From assembly GCA_001821295.1 (NCBI GenBank), contig MHSK01000002.1, positions 1-41,434 of the forward strand: a DNA stretch of 41,434 nucleotides, read 5' to 3'. Source of the stretch: Candidatus Taylorbacteria bacterium RIFCSPLOWO2_12_FULL_43_20 (GTDB lineage Bacteria; Patescibacteriota; Minisyncoccia; Phycocordibacterales; HO2-43-120). The position numbers and the translations under genes are program-made. Below the pieces are notes generated by a model. The model was not told the origin of the DNA. It searched no databases and saw nothing but the letters and a program-made list of their open reading frames with translations. Shown here piece by piece: positions 1 to 8,318 of the stretch (the stretch's first letter is position 1; each line of letters opens with the position of its first letter).

Positions 1-177
1 AAATTCTGCTGCAAATTGCGTATTTCTCGTCAGCGTACCTCGGTATGCTTCCTCAAAATCCGCAATTTTCGCAAAGAATTTTGAACATTTCAGCCAGTCA
101 TTAGATCGTGGATGGGCTCTTAGAGCCAGCACGCATGACTTTAGTGGACATTCCTGTGGCAGGTTTTAGAAAATGTA
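1..177. other. Non-coding window edge with repeat segment
   Basis: No convincing gene is visible. The stretch around 101-127 contains a 22-base segment that recurs exactly in the hairpin near 12727-12748, so it is part of a dispersed host repeat. A short hairpin is also possible around 34-50. Nothing else is supported. Confidence 0.4.
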
Positions 178-438
178 CTAAATATTTTGCGGAATGTCAC
201 CGGCTCGAAGCGCGTCATATCTCATAGTTTCTCCCTCGTACGTTCCGTATAGCAAACCTCGTTCTTCTATTGCTCTTACGTTACCCGCTTTGTTGTTCGC
301 GGCTTTATTCATAATGCCGACCATAAGTATCCCCGCGGTTATAAGAGAAATGCACACTATCGCCAATTTTTTTATCGCGATATTATGCTCGACTCTTTCA
401 AAATTGCCGCGCTCAATTATGCTTTCAAAATTTTGCAT
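178..438 (-). CDS. Small single-pass membrane protein, unknown function
   Basis: This is an 86-residue reading frame on the minus strand. It has a charged N-terminal part (residues 1-24), one clear hydrophobic segment (about 25-43, beginning LAIVCISLITAG) and a polar tail, the pattern of a single-pass membrane protein. No family is recognised. The opposite strand also has an 86-residue open frame, but its composition looks like an antisense shadow. No Shine-Dalgarno site precedes the ATG. The gene stands alone among repeats, so context says nothing about its role. It could be spurious. Confidence 0.35.
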   Translation of the reverse strand: MQNFESIIERGNFERVEHNIAIKKLAIVCISLITAGILMVGIMNKAANNKAGNVRAIEERGLLYGTYEGETMRYDALRAGDIPQNI

Positions 439-519
439 ATATTTATTATGTTAGCTTCATTGGCGGTAGTGTCGCTGTTGTTATTAATGACCATAGTGTA
501 AGCCAGTGAGATTAAACAA

Positions 520-667
520 AAATGAAATTCGTGGATACCACATGACGAAAAGCGCACACGAATGGGGAAGGGGAGTGGATACCTCATAACGACTCCGACG
601 CTTTGGTCGGGGCTCCGACCGAAGCGTCGGGGATAGATACGAATAACGCACAGCGATGCTGATCTTA
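520..667. repeat. Mosaic palindromic repeat, copy 1
   Basis: The segment starts with a module reading GATACCACATGACGAAAAG, shared with 1865-1893 and, inverted, with about 19650-19685. It then carries a near-perfect 16-bp inverted repeat (595-610 with 615-630; arms CCGACGCTTTGGTCGG and CCGACCGAAGCGTCGG). The same palindrome recurs near 1959, 25141 and 26224. No gene is present; it looks like a dispersed host repeat able to fold as a hairpin. Confidence 0.65.
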
Positions 668-727
668 AAATTCGCGACACAAATACAGGATGAGGTTGAC
701 CCACAAATATAAAGGAATATATTTATA

Positions 728-853
728 TAGGATTTACACAATCGGCGCATTTCTTCTCCGCAAGCTCCGTTTGCACCCGCAATGTATAAATCCATACATT
801 TTGGTCGCAATCCTCGCTTGCACCTCGAACTGCATCCGACTGCGAAAGTCCTA
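728..853. repeat. MITE-like element, family 2, copy a
   Basis: This 126-bp element is repeated with high identity at 17544-17668. Its ends (TAGGATTTACACA and GAAAGTCCTA) are imperfect inverted repeats and match the ends of the family-1 elements, although the interior differs. TA at both edges suggests a TA target duplication, as for IS630/Tc1-type transposition. No transposase is encoded here. Confidence 0.75.
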
Positions 854-996
854 TATATATGAATGACAGATAGAATGTGATTTGAATCTCGTTATCCACG
901 ACCATAACATAATTTCAGCTTCATGAAATCTTAATGATGAAGATGTAGAGTATTAAACACAAGGCATAATTGCATTATTTACAAATTTAACTCGTT

Positions 997-1166
997 TAGG
1001 ACTTACGCGCTCGGTGTCATTCCCGCGAAGGCGGGAATCCAGAATTTGCGGATAAGACTCTTGATTCCAGCCTTCCCCCCTTCGCTCTAAGAAGAGCTAC
1101 GAGAGGGCGCAGCGCGGGAATGACAAATAGAGAATGGTTGGAAAAAGCTAAAATGCGTAAATCCTA
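997..1166. repeat. MITE-like element, family 1, copy a
   Basis: The terminal inverted repeats are TAGGACTTACGCG and TGCGTAAATCCTA. Inside is a second inverted pair, TCATTCCCGCGAAGGCGG and CGCGGGAATGAC. The right end lies 16 bp before the response-regulator ATG and creates a false 21-residue extension of that reading frame. Related copies lie at 11010, 20800, 22584 and 28193. Confidence 0.8.
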
Positions 1167-1182
1167 TCGTTATCAAAATTTT

Positions 1183-1857
1183 ATGAAAATATTACTAATA
1201 GAAGACGACGAGTTGCTTGCTAAAGCTCTCAAAAACGGATTAGAGGAAAAAGGATATGCCGTTGATGCTATTAATGACGGCGCCAAAGGACAGAGAAGGT
1301 TCGAGATACATCATGATTCCTACGATTTGGCTATACTGGATTTAATGTTACCGAACGTTCCCGGCTTTGAAATATGTAAAAACATCAGAGATAGAAAAAT
1401 TTCCACTCCGATTTTAATACTTACGGGTAAGGACGATGTCAAAGATAAAGTGCACGCTCTTAATTACGGAGCCGACGATTATCTGACGAAACCTTTTTCC
1501 ACCGAGGAGCTTCTTGCGCGTATAGGGGCGATTATGCGGAGACCTGTACAGGTTATAGCGGGTGAGCTTGCTGTTGGAGAGGTTGTATTGAATCCTGTGA
1601 CGCGTAAAGTTTATAAAAACGGGAAAGAAATCCCCTTGACTTTGAAAGAATTCGGTGTGCTGGAATACATGATGCGCCATCCGAATCAGGTGGTGTTGAG
1701 AGATCAAATTCTTGATCACGTTTGGGATTTTGAATTTTCCTCGTTCAGCAATATTATAGATGTGCATGTCAATCGGCTTAGAAAAAAGATGAGTATCGGC
1801 AAGAAGGGAAACATTTTGGAAACGGTAAGAGGGGTAGGGTATCGATTAAGGACGTGA
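1183..1857 (+). CDS. OmpR/PhoB-family response regulator
   Basis: A 224-residue two-component regulator. The N-terminal receiver (about 1-118) shows the acidic pair D8/D9, phospho-acceptor D53 in AILDLMLPN, T81 and K103 (LTKPF). The C-terminal winged-helix DNA-binding domain (about 128-224) ends in the typical VRGVGYRL. It should bind DNA as a dimer after phosphorylation. The frame is open from 1120, but the first 21 codons lie in and just after a MITE-like repeat, so the ATG at 1183 (MKILLIEDDE) is preferred. The triple-PAS kinase 200 bp downstream is a plausible partner, although a repeat separates them and the kinase has its own receiver gene. Confidence 0.93.
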   Translation: MKILLIEDDELLAKALKNGLEEKGYAVDAINDGAKGQRRFEIHHDSYDLAILDLMLPNVPGFEICKNIRDRKISTPILILTGKDDVKDKVHALNYGADDYLTKPFSTEELLARIGAIMRRPVQVIAGELAVGEVVLNPVTRKVYKNGKEIPLTLKEFGVLEYMMRHPNQVVLRDQILDHVWDFEFSSFSNIIDVHVNRLRKKMSIGKKGNILETVRGVGYRLRT

Positions 1858-1863
1858 CTTAAT

Positions 1864-2032
1864 TAATAGTGGATACCACATGACGAAAAGTGCACACATT
1901 AGATAAGCACCAAACACTAAATGACAAATTCCAAAAAAATAATACTAATTATACGACTCCGACGCTTCGGTCGGGGCTCCGACCGAGGCGTCGGAGATGA
2001 AGAATACCCTGCGGTGCCATTCTTAAAATCAA
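1864..2032. repeat. Mosaic palindromic repeat, copy 2
   Basis: This fills the gap between the regulator and the kinase. It begins with the GTGGATACCACATGACG module also seen near 523, then has the palindrome pairing about 1959-1974 with 1979-1994 around a GGCT loop. No promoter for the kinase is obvious inside it. Confidence 0.65.
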
Positions 2033-2062
2033 GTTAATCGGTCGTGTAGACAACAATATGTA

Positions 2063-4084
2063 ATGTATAGCATCAAACGTTCAAAAAAAACAGAAAGTGA
2101 AGCAAGGGCGGAGACCGACCGCTTGATTGATTTGGTGAAGCTAAGCATTAAAGATATTTGTTTTTTTGTAATTGACAGGAAGGGCTACATAACTAACTGG
2201 GACGATTCAGCTGCCAAGATTATCGGTTACGCGAGATCCGATATAATTGGAAAACATTTCAGTGTTTTATTCACCAGCGACGACTTGCGTAAAAAAGTTC
2301 CGGAAAAAGAAATAAAAGAAGCATTTGCGAATGTATTGTCCACGAGAGAAAGACAGTGCGTGCGTATGGACAGCAGTCATTTCATGGCGCTATGCATTAC
2401 GCATGTTATTAAGGATGAAAATGGAAAAGTTACGGGTTTTATGAAGGTGGTGCGCGATATCAACGAACAGAAATTAACATTTGACGCTCTGCATAAAAGT
2501 GAAGAACAGTTTAGAATGCTCGTGGAGGATATTAGAGATTATGCCGTCATAATGCTTGATGTCAGGGGTTACATTACGACATGGAACAAAGGAGTGGAGT
2601 ATATTTTCGGCTATAGCCAAGCAGACATTTTAGGGAAATCATTTAAAATGCTGCACCCCAAGGAGTATGTAGACAAAGGGGAATCAGATAGGGAACTTAA
2701 GGAAGCTCTGGTTAACAGCAGAGCGGAGAGAGAGGGGTGGAGACTGCGCGCTGACGGGTCGTTGTTTTGGGCCAATGAAATTGTGAATGCGGTAAGGAAC
2801 AAACAGAAGCGGCTTATCGGTTTCGTTAAAATCATCAAGGATACCACGGAGGCTAAGAAAAGCAGGGAAATGCTCAAGAAATACACACGGGATTTGGAGC
2901 TGACTCAAAAAACTCTTGAAATGGAAAACGCGGAGGATGAAGCTCTGCTTGAAAGCATAGGAGAAGGTGTCGTAGCTACGAACGCAGATGCTATAGTGGT
3001 GCTTATCAATAAACAAGCGCAAATGATGCTCGGCGTTACGGAAGAGGAGGCGCTTGGCAAAACATGCACGGATATTTGGACTGTGTATGACAATAAAGGC
3101 GACAGGATACCGTCTCATTCCTGTCTTGTTCCGACCGTGCTAAGGTCTGGCAAGCGTCTTGTCAATTCCAATTATTATTTTGCCAGCGGTAGAAAATATT
3201 TTCCCGCTGCAGCCACCACTACGCCGATAATATTAGACGGAGCTACGATTGGGACGGTAACGGTGATCAGGGATGTTACGAAGGAAAAGGAGATAGAGCG
3301 GGCCAAGAGTGAATTTGTGTCGTTGGCTTCTCATCAGCTGCGCACCCCTTTGACAGCGATAAAACTATTCGTGGAAATGCTGATGTCGGGGAGTATGGGC
3401 AATCTTGGAGGCGAACAGATGGATGTTTTGAATAACATTGAGCAATCAAACGAAAAAATGATACAGCTTGTGGATAATCTTCTGAATGTGTCCAGAATTG
3501 AGACAGGAAAAATGAAAATTAAACTGTCAACCACGAACCTCCATGAATTTATAAAAAATTGCATCAAGGAGGCGATCCCGCTTGCTGCCGCCTCAAAGGG
3601 CAAGATATTGTTCAAATATAAAAAAAGCGATCACCTGACAATAGAGACTGATCCGAATCTCATGAGGCAGGTTATGAACAATCTGCTCATGAACGCGATA
3701 CAGTATTCGCCAAAACATGCAAAAGTTTGGGTCACATTAGATACAAACAAAGACGGAGAAATTATAATAAATGTCACTGATAACGGCATAGGAATTCCCA
3801 GGGAGTCTAGGGAAAAGATATTTGAACGTTTCTATAGAGCGGACAACGCGCTGAAAACCAAAACTGATGGCACAGGGCTAGGTCTTTATATGTGCAAGTT
3901 ATTTCTGGAAGCATTGGGGGGCAAGATATGGTGTGAGCCGAGAAAAGGAGGGCACGGCGCTTCTTTTTACGTAGCTCTTAACTCAAAAGGAAGGGAATCA
4001 AGAGATGATAATAAAACAACCGCCAAAAAGAATAACATAACTTCATTGCAAGCCAATAAATACAATTATGCCCCAAAAATATAA
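2063..4084 (+). CDS. Soluble sensor histidine kinase with three PAS domains
   Basis: A 673-residue kinase with no membrane segment, so it should sense a cytoplasmic signal. PAS domains occupy about 30-135, 148-265 and 295-410. The HisKA dimerisation helix follows, with phospho-acceptor His424 in ASHQLRTPL, then a HATPase domain (N-box NNLLMNAIQYSP near 538, G1 DNGIGIP near 573, G2 GTGLGLYM near 604). The last 17 bases overlap the downstream receiver gene, which suggests translational coupling and a kinase-receiver pair. The ligand of the PAS domains cannot be told from the sequence; no haem or flavin motif is obvious. Confidence 0.93.
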   Translation: MYSIKRSKKTESEARAETDRLIDLVKLSIKDICFFVIDRKGYITNWDDSAAKIIGYARSDIIGKHFSVLFTSDDLRKKVPEKEIKEAFANVLSTRERQCVRMDSSHFMALCITHVIKDENGKVTGFMKVVRDINEQKLTFDALHKSEEQFRMLVEDIRDYAVIMLDVRGYITTWNKGVEYIFGYSQADILGKSFKMLHPKEYVDKGESDRELKEALVNSRAEREGWRLRADGSLFWANEIVNAVRNKQKRLIGFVKIIKDTTEAKKSREMLKKYTRDLELTQKTLEMENAEDEALLESIGEGVVATNADAIVVLINKQAQMMLGVTEEEALGKTCTDIWTVYDNKGDRIPSHSCLVPTVLRSGKRLVNSNYYFASGRKYFPAAATTTPIILDGATIGTVTVIRDVTKEKEIERAKSEFVSLASHQLRTPLTAIKLFVEMLMSGSMGNLGGEQMDVLNNIEQSNEKMIQLVDNLLNVSRIETGKMKIKLSTTNLHEFIKNCIKEAIPLAAASKGKILFKYKKSDHLTIETDPNLMRQVMNNLLMNAIQYSPKHAKVWVTLDTNKDGEIIINVTDNGIGIPRESREKIFERFYRADNALKTKTDGTGLGLYMCKLFLEALGGKIWCEPRKGGHGASFYVALNSKGRESRDDNKTTAKKNNITSLQANKYNYAPKI

Positions 4085-4469
4085 AATACTATTAGTTGAA
4101 GACGATGAGTTTGTATCCAAGGCATACCGCTATTTCTTGATGCAAGCAGGATACAAAGTTTTTATGGCCAGAAACGTGCGTGAGGCCAGAGAATTTATGC
4201 GGAAAGAATCACCGGATATCGTATTACTTGATCTTATTATGCCCGGATGCAATGGATTTGAATTTTTAGAGGAGCTTCACGACAATGGGATTACGGAAAA
4301 AATTCCAATCATGATTATTTCAAACCTTGGTCAGGAGGCAGACATTGCCGAGTGTACCCGTTTGGGAGCGGCTGACTATCTCGTGAAATCAAATTTCTTT
4401 ATGAAGGAAATTATTGAAAAAGTCAGATTCCACCTTGAACGAAAGCAATCAACCGCTCCGGTACATTGA
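4068..4469 (+). CDS. Single-domain response regulator (receiver only)
   Basis: This 133-residue protein is just a CheY-like receiver: acidic D12/D13, phospho-acceptor D55 in VLLDLIMPG, S85 and K107 (YLVKSNF). It has no output domain, so it probably acts through protein contacts or as a phosphate shuttle. Its start lies 17 bases inside the upstream kinase gene in another frame, so the two are almost certainly co-translated and cognate. It may relay phosphate to another regulator such as the OmpR-type protein at 1183. Confidence 0.9.
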   Translation: MPQKYKILLVEDDEFVSKAYRYFLMQAGYKVFMARNVREAREFMRKESPDIVLLDLIMPGCNGFEFLEELHDNGITEKIPIMIISNLGQEADIAECTRLGAADYLVKSNFFMKEIIEKVRFHLERKQSTAPVH

Positions 4470-4487
4470 AAGGATTTTTTTCTAGCA

Positions 4488-5210
4488 TTAAGCTGGAGTG
4501 TTGCGTTTGTACATTTTCGCCCTGATCTTTATCAGTTCAAAAAGCATGTTAATCATACCTTTGAGACTCATTTTACTGTCCGCGTCATTTGTCCATTCAA
4601 TGCCAACTTCCTTTATTTTGTATTTATGTTTAACAGCCATCGCCAAAATTTCTATATCAAAAGCCCAGCCGTTTGTTGACTGTCTTGAGAAGAGCGAATC
4701 AGCGGCAGATTTTGTGAAAAGTTTAAAACCGTTCTGGGTATCCTTAATTCCGCGAAGCGGAATAATGATTGCCACAATCGTTCTGAAAACAGCTCCGAGA
4801 ATTCTTCTGTTTAAGGGTTGCTTCAACACAAACGTGGAATCAGGCATTTGTCTTGAGCTTATTACAATATCATAGCCATTTTTGGCGTACTCCAGAAAAC
4901 GCTTAATGTTGTCTATAGACGTGGAATTGTCCGCGTCCATGAACAATCTATATTGACCACGAGCCTCGAGCATTCCGGCTTTCACGGCACCTCCTTTGCC
5001 GATATTAGCGCCTAGGTCAATTAATTTGATTTGAGGTATTTGCGTTTTAAAAGAATCAATGATTTTAGCGGTGTTGTCGGTAGAGCCGTCATTAACGACA
5101 ATAATCTCATACTCGCGTTTAAAAGTACTAAAATGTTCGGCAATGCGAGACAGTGTTATATTTATTCTGCTTTCTTCATTGAAGCACGGGATTATTATGG
5201 ACAAAAACAT
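4488..5210 (-). CDS. GT2 glycosyltransferase, dolichyl/polyprenyl-phosphate glucosyltransferase-like (ALG5 type)
   Basis: A 240-residue GT-A fold enzyme. It opens with FLSIIIPCFNEE, has the nucleotide-binding NDGSTDNT near 41, the GKGGAVKAGM segment near 71 and the metal-binding DADNSTS near 93. This combination is typical of the ALG5/DPM1-like group that moves a hexose from UDP- or GDP-sugar to a polyprenyl phosphate at the membrane. No transmembrane helix is present, so it is a peripheral cytoplasmic enzyme. It lies on the same strand as galU, which could supply UDP-glucose, but a MITE lies between them. Donor and acceptor are inferred. Confidence 0.82.
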   Translation of the reverse strand: MFLSIIIPCFNEESRINITLSRIAEHFSTFKREYEIIVVNDGSTDNTAKIIDSFKTQIPQIKLIDLGANIGKGGAVKAGMLEARGQYRLFMDADNSTSIDNIKRFLEYAKNGYDIVISSRQMPDSTFVLKQPLNRRILGAVFRTIVAIIIPLRGIKDTQNGFKLFTKSAADSLFSRQSTNGWAFDIEILAMAVKHKYKIKEVGIEWTNDADSKMSLKGMINMLFELIKIRAKMYKRNTPA

Positions 5211-5249
5211 ATTATAAAACGAATTGATAGAGAGGACATTGAAACCGTT

Positions 5250-5360
5250 CTAGTGCCGTTACAAGTTAATATTTACTATGAGCATGTTGTGAATTTATGG
5301 CTTGCAGATTGATGAAAATCCATGGTGTATGCAGAGGAAATTAACTTGTAACGGTACTAG
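5250..5360. repeat. MITE-like element, family 3, copy a
   Basis: A 111-bp element with ends CTAGTGCCGTTACAAGTTAA and TTAACTTGTAACGGTACTAG. An inverted copy lies at 6423-6533, so the two bracket galU, and a half copy lies near 29942. CTAG at both ends suggests a CTAG target duplication. Its right edge supplies the last base pairs of the galU reading frame, including the TAG stop. Confidence 0.85.
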
Positions 5361-6250
5361 AGCTTCATATTTTTAAGAAAACTTGAAAAACCCTCGCTGA
5401 TATCTTCATGCTTCAAACCGAATTCCACAACTGTTTTTAAATATTCCAACTTGTTGCCGCAGTCGTGATATTTGCCCCCTTTTATCTCTTTCGCGTAGCA
5501 TTTTTTGCCTTGTTCTAGAAGAATATTAACCGCATCAACATAAATTACTTCTCTAGGCGTATTAGAGTTTTGTATGCGTTTTGTAGCTTCTTCAATGGCA
5601 GGAAATATTTCTGGGCCATATACCGTGCCAGACACGCACGCGTAGTTCGTCGCTACTCCATTCATACCGGGCTTCTCAATTATGCTTTCGATTTCTAGTA
5701 TCCCACTTTGAATTTCTACACCAGTCGCGTATGCATATCTTTTATAATCCTCCGGTCGGCTTGTGCGGATGCTTCCCAGCATAGCTGCGCCGCCGTACGA
5801 ATTGTAAGCTTCGATCAACTGAGACGCTCTAGATGGCGATGCGTCGATAAAATCATCACCCCACAAAACCAAAAAAGGTTCATCTCCAATAATTTCTCTG
5901 GCATTAAGTATAGGTGTCGCGTTGCCAACGGGTCCTTTCTGACGTACGTAAAAAAAGTTAGCCATGTTGGCTATACTTCGGATTTGTTCTATCTCCTCAT
6001 GTTTCCCGGCTTCCTCAAGACGTTTTTCCAGTTCATAAGGATAGTCAAAATGATCTTCAATGCTTCTTTTCAGCCACCCCGTCACTATGACAATATCTTC
6101 TATACCGGCTGACACGGCGTCTTCCACCACGTACTGAATGATGGGCTTATCAACTATGGGAAGCATTTCCTTCGGCTGGGCTTTTGTAGCGGGTAAGAAA
6201 CGCGTGCCGTATCCTGCGGCGGGAATGACTGCTTTTCGTATTTTTTTCAT
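5357..6250 (-). CDS. galU: UTP--glucose-1-phosphate uridylyltransferase
   Basis: A 297-residue nucleotidyltransferase, the usual GalU length. It makes UDP-glucose from UTP and glucose 1-phosphate. The signature GTRFLPATKAQPKEMLP lies at about 15-31, LWGDD near 127 carries the metal-binding Asp, IEKPG near 190 and KGGKYHDCG near 258 complete the family pattern. A -10 box TATAAT (6258-6263) ends 7 nt before the ATG, so the mRNA is probably leaderless. The stop codon TAG is formed by the end of a MITE at 5357-5360, so a few C-terminal residues may have been lost. UDP-glucose could feed the glycosyltransferases and glycogen synthase nearby. Confidence 0.96.
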   Translation of the reverse strand: MKKIRKAVIPAAGYGTRFLPATKAQPKEMLPIVDKPIIQYVVEDAVSAGIEDIVIVTGWLKRSIEDHFDYPYELEKRLEEAGKHEEIEQIRSIANMANFFYVRQKGPVGNATPILNAREIIGDEPFLVLWGDDFIDASPSRASQLIEAYNSYGGAAMLGSIRTSRPEDYKRYAYATGVEIQSGILEIESIIEKPGMNGVATNYACVSGTVYGPEIFPAIEEATKRIQNSNTPREVIYVDAVNILLEQGKKCYAKEIKGGKYHDCGNKLEYLKTVVEFGLKHEDISEGFSSFLKNMKL

Positions 6251-6257
6251 ATATCTA

Positions 6258-6263
6258 ATTATA
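6258..6263 (-). promoter_or_regulatory. -10 box of galU, leaderless arrangement
   Basis: TATAAT on the minus strand is followed by TAGATAT and then the galU ATG. A start of transcription 7 nt after the box would fall on the A of ATG. Confidence 0.6.
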
Positions 6264-6422
6264 CAATAATCACACTATAAATTAAAGGACCAGCGCCTGT
6301 AACTGCTCACACCCGGATAGGTGTAAGTTGCTACTCGAATACGGGCAATTGCGGAAGCAGAAAAAAATCCGATAAGTATTTCTTTCTTAAAAAGCTGATA
6401 GCTATTAGCCAAAAGCTAACAG
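6264..6422. other. Intergenic segment between galU and phosphorylase
   Basis: No gene is seen. A small stem (CACACC with GGTGTA, about 6310-6330) and a short AGCT-rich inverted repeat (about 6400-6423) are present, but no known riboswitch or RNA is recognised. Confidence 0.3.
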
Positions 6423-6533
6423 CTAGTACCGTTACAAGTTAATTTCCTCTGCATACACCATGGATTTTCATCAATTTGAAAGCCACAAATTCATAACATG
6501 CTCATAGTACATTTTAACTTGTAACGGCACTAG
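6423..6533. repeat. MITE-like element, family 3, copy b (inverted)
   Basis: This is the inverted partner of 5250-5360, with the same CTAG-flanked ends and a shared interior (TTTCCTCTGCATACACCATG). The two copies form large inverted repeats around galU. It ends about 10 bp before the phosphorylase promoter. Confidence 0.85.
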
Positions 6534-6542
6534 TCAAAACTG

Positions 6543-6572
6543 TTTATCAAATTTATTCAGATATGCTATACT
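6543..6572 (+). promoter_or_regulatory. Promoter of the glycogen gene cluster
   Basis: An extended -10 (TGCTATACT, 6564-6572) ends 7 nt before the ATG at 6580, with a weak -35 (TTTATC) 18 nt upstream. The transcript should start at or next to the A of the ATG, so the message is probably leaderless. Confidence 0.6.
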
Positions 6573-6579
6573 TGCTCTA

Positions 6580-8310
6580 ATGTTGACAGCAGATAAAAAG
6601 ATCAGAGGTAAGAGCGAGGGTCAAGAGGAAGGAAATAGCGACGCATACAGCATAGATGGTCAAAAGCGCGGCACAATAGCGTTTTTTTGCGCTGAATACG
6701 GTATTGATGATCGTTTACCTATATATGCGGGAGGGCTTGGCATATTGGCCGGGGATTTTATTATTGAAGCGTCTAGAAATGGTACGCCTTTTGTGGCTCT
6801 CGGTTTGTTTTATAAACTAGGATTTTCCACCTATCCTAAACAGCCAAGCGATGATATTGAGAAAGATCCGACAACTGCCGGCTTCAATTTGCTCAGAAAC
6901 GAAAAAGGTGAGAGGGTGGAAGTTTCTCTTAAAATAAAGGACCGAATCGTGTGTTTGAAAGTGTGGGAAAATAATTATGAAGGATCGCGAGTTTTTCTCT
7001 TGGACTCGGATGTTGAAACAAACAGCGTTGAAGATAGAAGAATAACGGAACATCTCTATCCGGAAAATTTTGATCAACGGATGGTTCAACAAATCGTGCT
7101 CGGCATAGGGGGGGTAAAATTGCTTGCAATCATCGGTATAAAACCCGGAGTCTATCATCTGAACGAGGGTCACACCAGCTTCGCGGCGCTGGGCCTAGCG
7201 CTGGACTACATGCGCTTACACAATGAAACAGTCTTGTTGAATGCAATAAAAAAAGTTTCTCCTTATGTCGTGGGAACGAAACATACCATATTGGCGGGGG
7301 CCGGTATTTTTTTTACGAAGGATCAATGCGAGAAATACCTTGCGGGCTTTCTTTCCCAATATGGCGTGGCATTTGAAGAATTTTTTAAACTCGGAGTAGA
7401 GGACATTGATCTTCAGATATTTTCAACGACTCGTTTTCTTATTAGAGTTTCTTCATTATCCAATGGGGTAAGTAAAATTCATTCCGTCTACGAAAAAGAA
7501 ACTTATCCGGAAAATAAAAACATGATTGCCATTACGAACGGGGTGAGCCAATCCCGCTGGAGCGCGAAAGGATTAGACGGCGAGGTTGATTCCAAACTCC
7601 TGTGGGATATCCACAAGAGCTGTAAGAATGAGCTTATTGATTGGGTTGCGGAAGAGACAGGAAAGCGTTTAAATAAAGACGCTTTAACCATCGTGTGGGC
7701 TAGACGTATGGCCGTGTATAAACAGCCGCTGTCTCTTTTTGATGATACCGAACGGCTGGCTGCTATTTTGTCTGACGCCAAAAGGCCAATGCAAATAATA
7801 ATTGCCGGAGAGGCATATACCGGTGATTCCGAGGGAGTTTCTGTTCTTGAGCAGATGTCGGTATTTATAAAGGAGAAGCGATTTAATAATATTGCGTATA
7901 TTTCGGATTATAATATATCCGTGGCTAAACGGCTCGTAAGGGGTGCGGATGTATGGCTCAACACTCCCATTAAGGGAAAAGAGGCGTCGGGCACAAGCGG
8001 CATGAAGTCCGCCTTAAATGGAGTGATACAATGCTCGGTGGAGGACGGATGGATTGAGGAGGTAAGAGATAACGCGGCCATCTTTGTGTTGGATCAACAC
8101 AAAACAAGCGCCGATTTTTATAATATTTTGGAAAACAAAATCAGCTCTGAATATTACGAGAGGGACGGAGATAATTTTCCCGTTTTATGGGCCGAGAGAA
8201 TGAAGTCCACGCGGGATATCGTACTTAAATCATTTTTGGCGGAGCGCATGTTTGGGGAATACATGGACTTGATGTATTTTCCAACAACCGCTACGAAGAT
8301 GAAATTATAA
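6580..8310 (+). CDS. Alpha-glucan (glycogen/maltodextrin) phosphorylase, GT35, short form
   Basis: A 576-residue PLP enzyme that releases glucose 1-phosphate from alpha-1,4-glucan. It is far shorter than the roughly 800-residue E. coli MalP/GlgP and resembles the compact archaeal/thermophile type, with FFCAEYGI and LPIYAGGLGILAGD near the N-terminus (about 28-50). NEGHTSFAALG near 195 and KHTILAGAG near 233 are family motifs. The PLP lysine is K476 in SGTSGMKSALNG. It is the first gene of a tight cluster with glgA (8-bp gap) and a GH57 glucanase, so synthesis and degradation of an alpha-glucan reserve are encoded together. Confidence 0.92.
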   Translation: MLTADKKIRGKSEGQEEGNSDAYSIDGQKRGTIAFFCAEYGIDDRLPIYAGGLGILAGDFIIEASRNGTPFVALGLFYKLGFSTYPKQPSDDIEKDPTTAGFNLLRNEKGERVEVSLKIKDRIVCLKVWENNYEGSRVFLLDSDVETNSVEDRRITEHLYPENFDQRMVQQIVLGIGGVKLLAIIGIKPGVYHLNEGHTSFAALGLALDYMRLHNETVLLNAIKKVSPYVVGTKHTILAGAGIFFTKDQCEKYLAGFLSQYGVAFEEFFKLGVEDIDLQIFSTTRFLIRVSSLSNGVSKIHSVYEKETYPENKNMIAITNGVSQSRWSAKGLDGEVDSKLLWDIHKSCKNELIDWVAEETGKRLNKDALTIVWARRMAVYKQPLSLFDDTERLAAILSDAKRPMQIIIAGEAYTGDSEGVSVLEQMSVFIKEKRFNNIAYISDYNISVAKRLVRGADVWLNTPIKGKEASGTSGMKSALNGVIQCSVEDGWIEEVRDNAAIFVLDQHKTSADFYNILENKISSEYYERDGDNFPVLWAERMKSTRDIVLKSFLAERMFGEYMDLMYFPTTATKMKL

Positions 8311-8318
8311 TTTATCAT

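Noticed and set aside
194-454. Plus-strand open frame
   Set aside because: It is antisense to the more protein-like minus-strand frame and has no domain or start signal.
1120-1182. Longer start of the response regulator
   Set aside because: The first 21 codons lie in and next to a MITE-like repeat and do not resemble a receiver domain; the ATG at 1183 begins a normal one.
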